NCBI GenBank assembly: GCA_001917585.1
Contig: MNEG01000019.1
Coordinates: forward strand, 1-53,844
Length of the DNA stretch: 53,844 bases
Reading direction: 5' to 3'
Origin: Candidatus Rokubacteria bacterium 13_1_40CM_68_15
GTDB lineage: Bacteria > Methylomirabilota > Methylomirabilia > Rokubacteriales > CSP1-6
Positions 53,210 through 53,844 of this stretch are shown piece after piece. Position numbers and translations under genes: made by a program. Under the pieces are notes generated by a model. It was given only the letters and a program-made list of their open reading frames with translations, did no database searches and was not told where the DNA came from. The first letter of the stretch is position 1, and each line of letters opens with the position of its first letter.

Positions 53210-53844
53210 TCAGTGGCAGCGGGCTGCGGAGAGGTGAGGCCGGGCGCGGGGAGCCAGGCCCGCGTAGGCGCGGCAGACCGCCTCGGCCACGCAGGGCCAG
53301 CGGTGCTGCGCGGCCCAGCGCACGCCCTCCCGGCCCATGCCCGCGCGGAGCTCGCGGTCGCCCAGCACACGGGCGATCCGCTCGGCCAGCGCGTCGGGAT
53401 CGCCTTCCGGCACGAGATACCCTGTCAACCCGTCGCGGACCGTCGTGGTGAGGCCGCCGACGCGCGATGCGATCACCGGACTGCCGCACGCCATGGCTTC
53501 GAGCGCGACCATGCCGAACGATTCGTAATGCGACGGCAAGACGGTGACGTCCGCCGCCGCGTAGTACGCCCGCAGGTCCTCCTGGGGCTGGGCGCCGATG
53601 AACGCGACGGCACCCTCCAGGCCCAGCCGCTGCGCGGAGGCGCGCACGTCGGCTTCGTGGCCGTCGCGTGGCTCGTCGGTCTCACCGCCCACGACCAGCA
53701 AGCGCACCGGCCGTCCCGCCGAGCGCAGGCGCGCGACAGCGTCGAGGAGCGTGGCCAGGCCCTTGATCGGGGCGATGCGGCCCACGTAGAGGAGCAGCGG
53801 CCCGGCGTCGAGGTCGAGCAGGGCGCGCGCCTCGGCTTCGGGCA
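53210..53844 (-). CDS. GT4-family glycosyltransferase (partial, N-terminus off the window)
   Basis: About 211 residues visible. LLLYVGRIAPIKGLATLLDA opens the C-terminal Rossmann domain; the donor-binding motif ESFGMVALEAMACGSPVIAS is complete. Sugar donor and acceptor are unknown. Ends before the palindrome region of dppD. Confidence 0.88.
   Translation of the reverse strand, partial: PEAEARALLDLDAGPLLLYVGRIAPIKGLATLLDAVARLRSAGRPVRLLVVGGETDEPRDGHEADVRASAQRLGLEGAVAFIGAQPQEDLRAYYAAADVTVLPSHYESFGMVALEAMACGSPVIASRVGGLTTTVRDGLTGYLVPEGDPDALAERIARVLGDRELRAGMGREGVRWAAQHRWPCVAEAVCRAYAGLAPRARPHLSAARCH

Overview
The window is about 53.8 kb of very GC-rich bacterial chromosome with long, tightly packed operons on both strands. 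No rRNA, tRNA, intact insertion sequence, prophage or CRISPR array was found. The gene mix is a Gram-negative-style cbb3 oxidase with cytochrome c maturation system I, a periplasmic selenocysteine formate dehydrogenase, a peptide/opine-type ABC importer, a CaiB/thiolase/DUF35 cluster, and a Pup-like protein outside Actinobacteria. This fits an uncultivated lineage such as Candidatus Rokubacteria (Methylomirabilota). That placement is inference from gene content, not a phylogeny.

Layout. 0-1.6 kb: plsX (cut by the edge), rpmF and yceD on the minus strand. 1.7-12.2 kb: htpX, then a respiratory block of ccoN, a fused ccoO-ccoP, ccoS, three tiny membrane proteins, ctaG and ccmABCDEFG. 12.2-15.6 kb: an envelope stress and ion group (HtrA protease, PsiE-like protein, zinc-ribbon protein, BON lipid-envelope protein, CDF exporter). 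15.9-22.9 kb: a formate dehydrogenase operon whose catalytic subunit is read through an in-frame UGA (selenocysteine) followed by a canonical bacterial SECIS hairpin, then the iron-sulfur subunit, an NrfD-type membrane subunit, a lipoprotein, FdhE and two unknowns. 22.9-24.3 kb: ccmH and ccmI, which complete the maturation system. 24.3-30.1 kb: an MntR/DtxR regulator, ligA, a Kelch lipoprotein, a HEAT/TPR protein, an RraA-like protein and a GNAT acetyltransferase.

30.5-40.5 kb is the accessory part: lower coding density, small zinc-ribbon proteins, dispersed repeats, a ParA ATPase fused to a CBM48/AMPK-type glycogen-binding domain with a nuclease-like partner, a Pup-like modifier ending in Gly-Gly-Glu, a PilZ protein and an NDH-2 dehydrogenase. 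This is the most likely place for an undescribed system.

40.5-53.8 kb: a DinB-like protein, citramalate synthase with a response regulator, a CoA-transferase/DUF35/thiolase-like cluster, a Fis-type regulator, a 7Fe-type ferredoxin, a complete dppDFABC operon and the end of a GT4 glycosyltransferase. Two identical FadR/GntR-type palindromes sit in front of the dpp operon and the ferredoxin.

A theme seen directly in the sequence is that several compact operon junctions have been expanded by short repeats. Two junctions carry a two-hairpin element flanked by a 35-36 bp duplication of the gene boundary itself, so that stop and start codons of both neighbours stay usable. Others carry 39 bp or 57 bp direct repeats. 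A second theme is start codons lying 6-10 nt after a -10-like hexamer with no ribosome binding site, which suggests leaderless transcripts.
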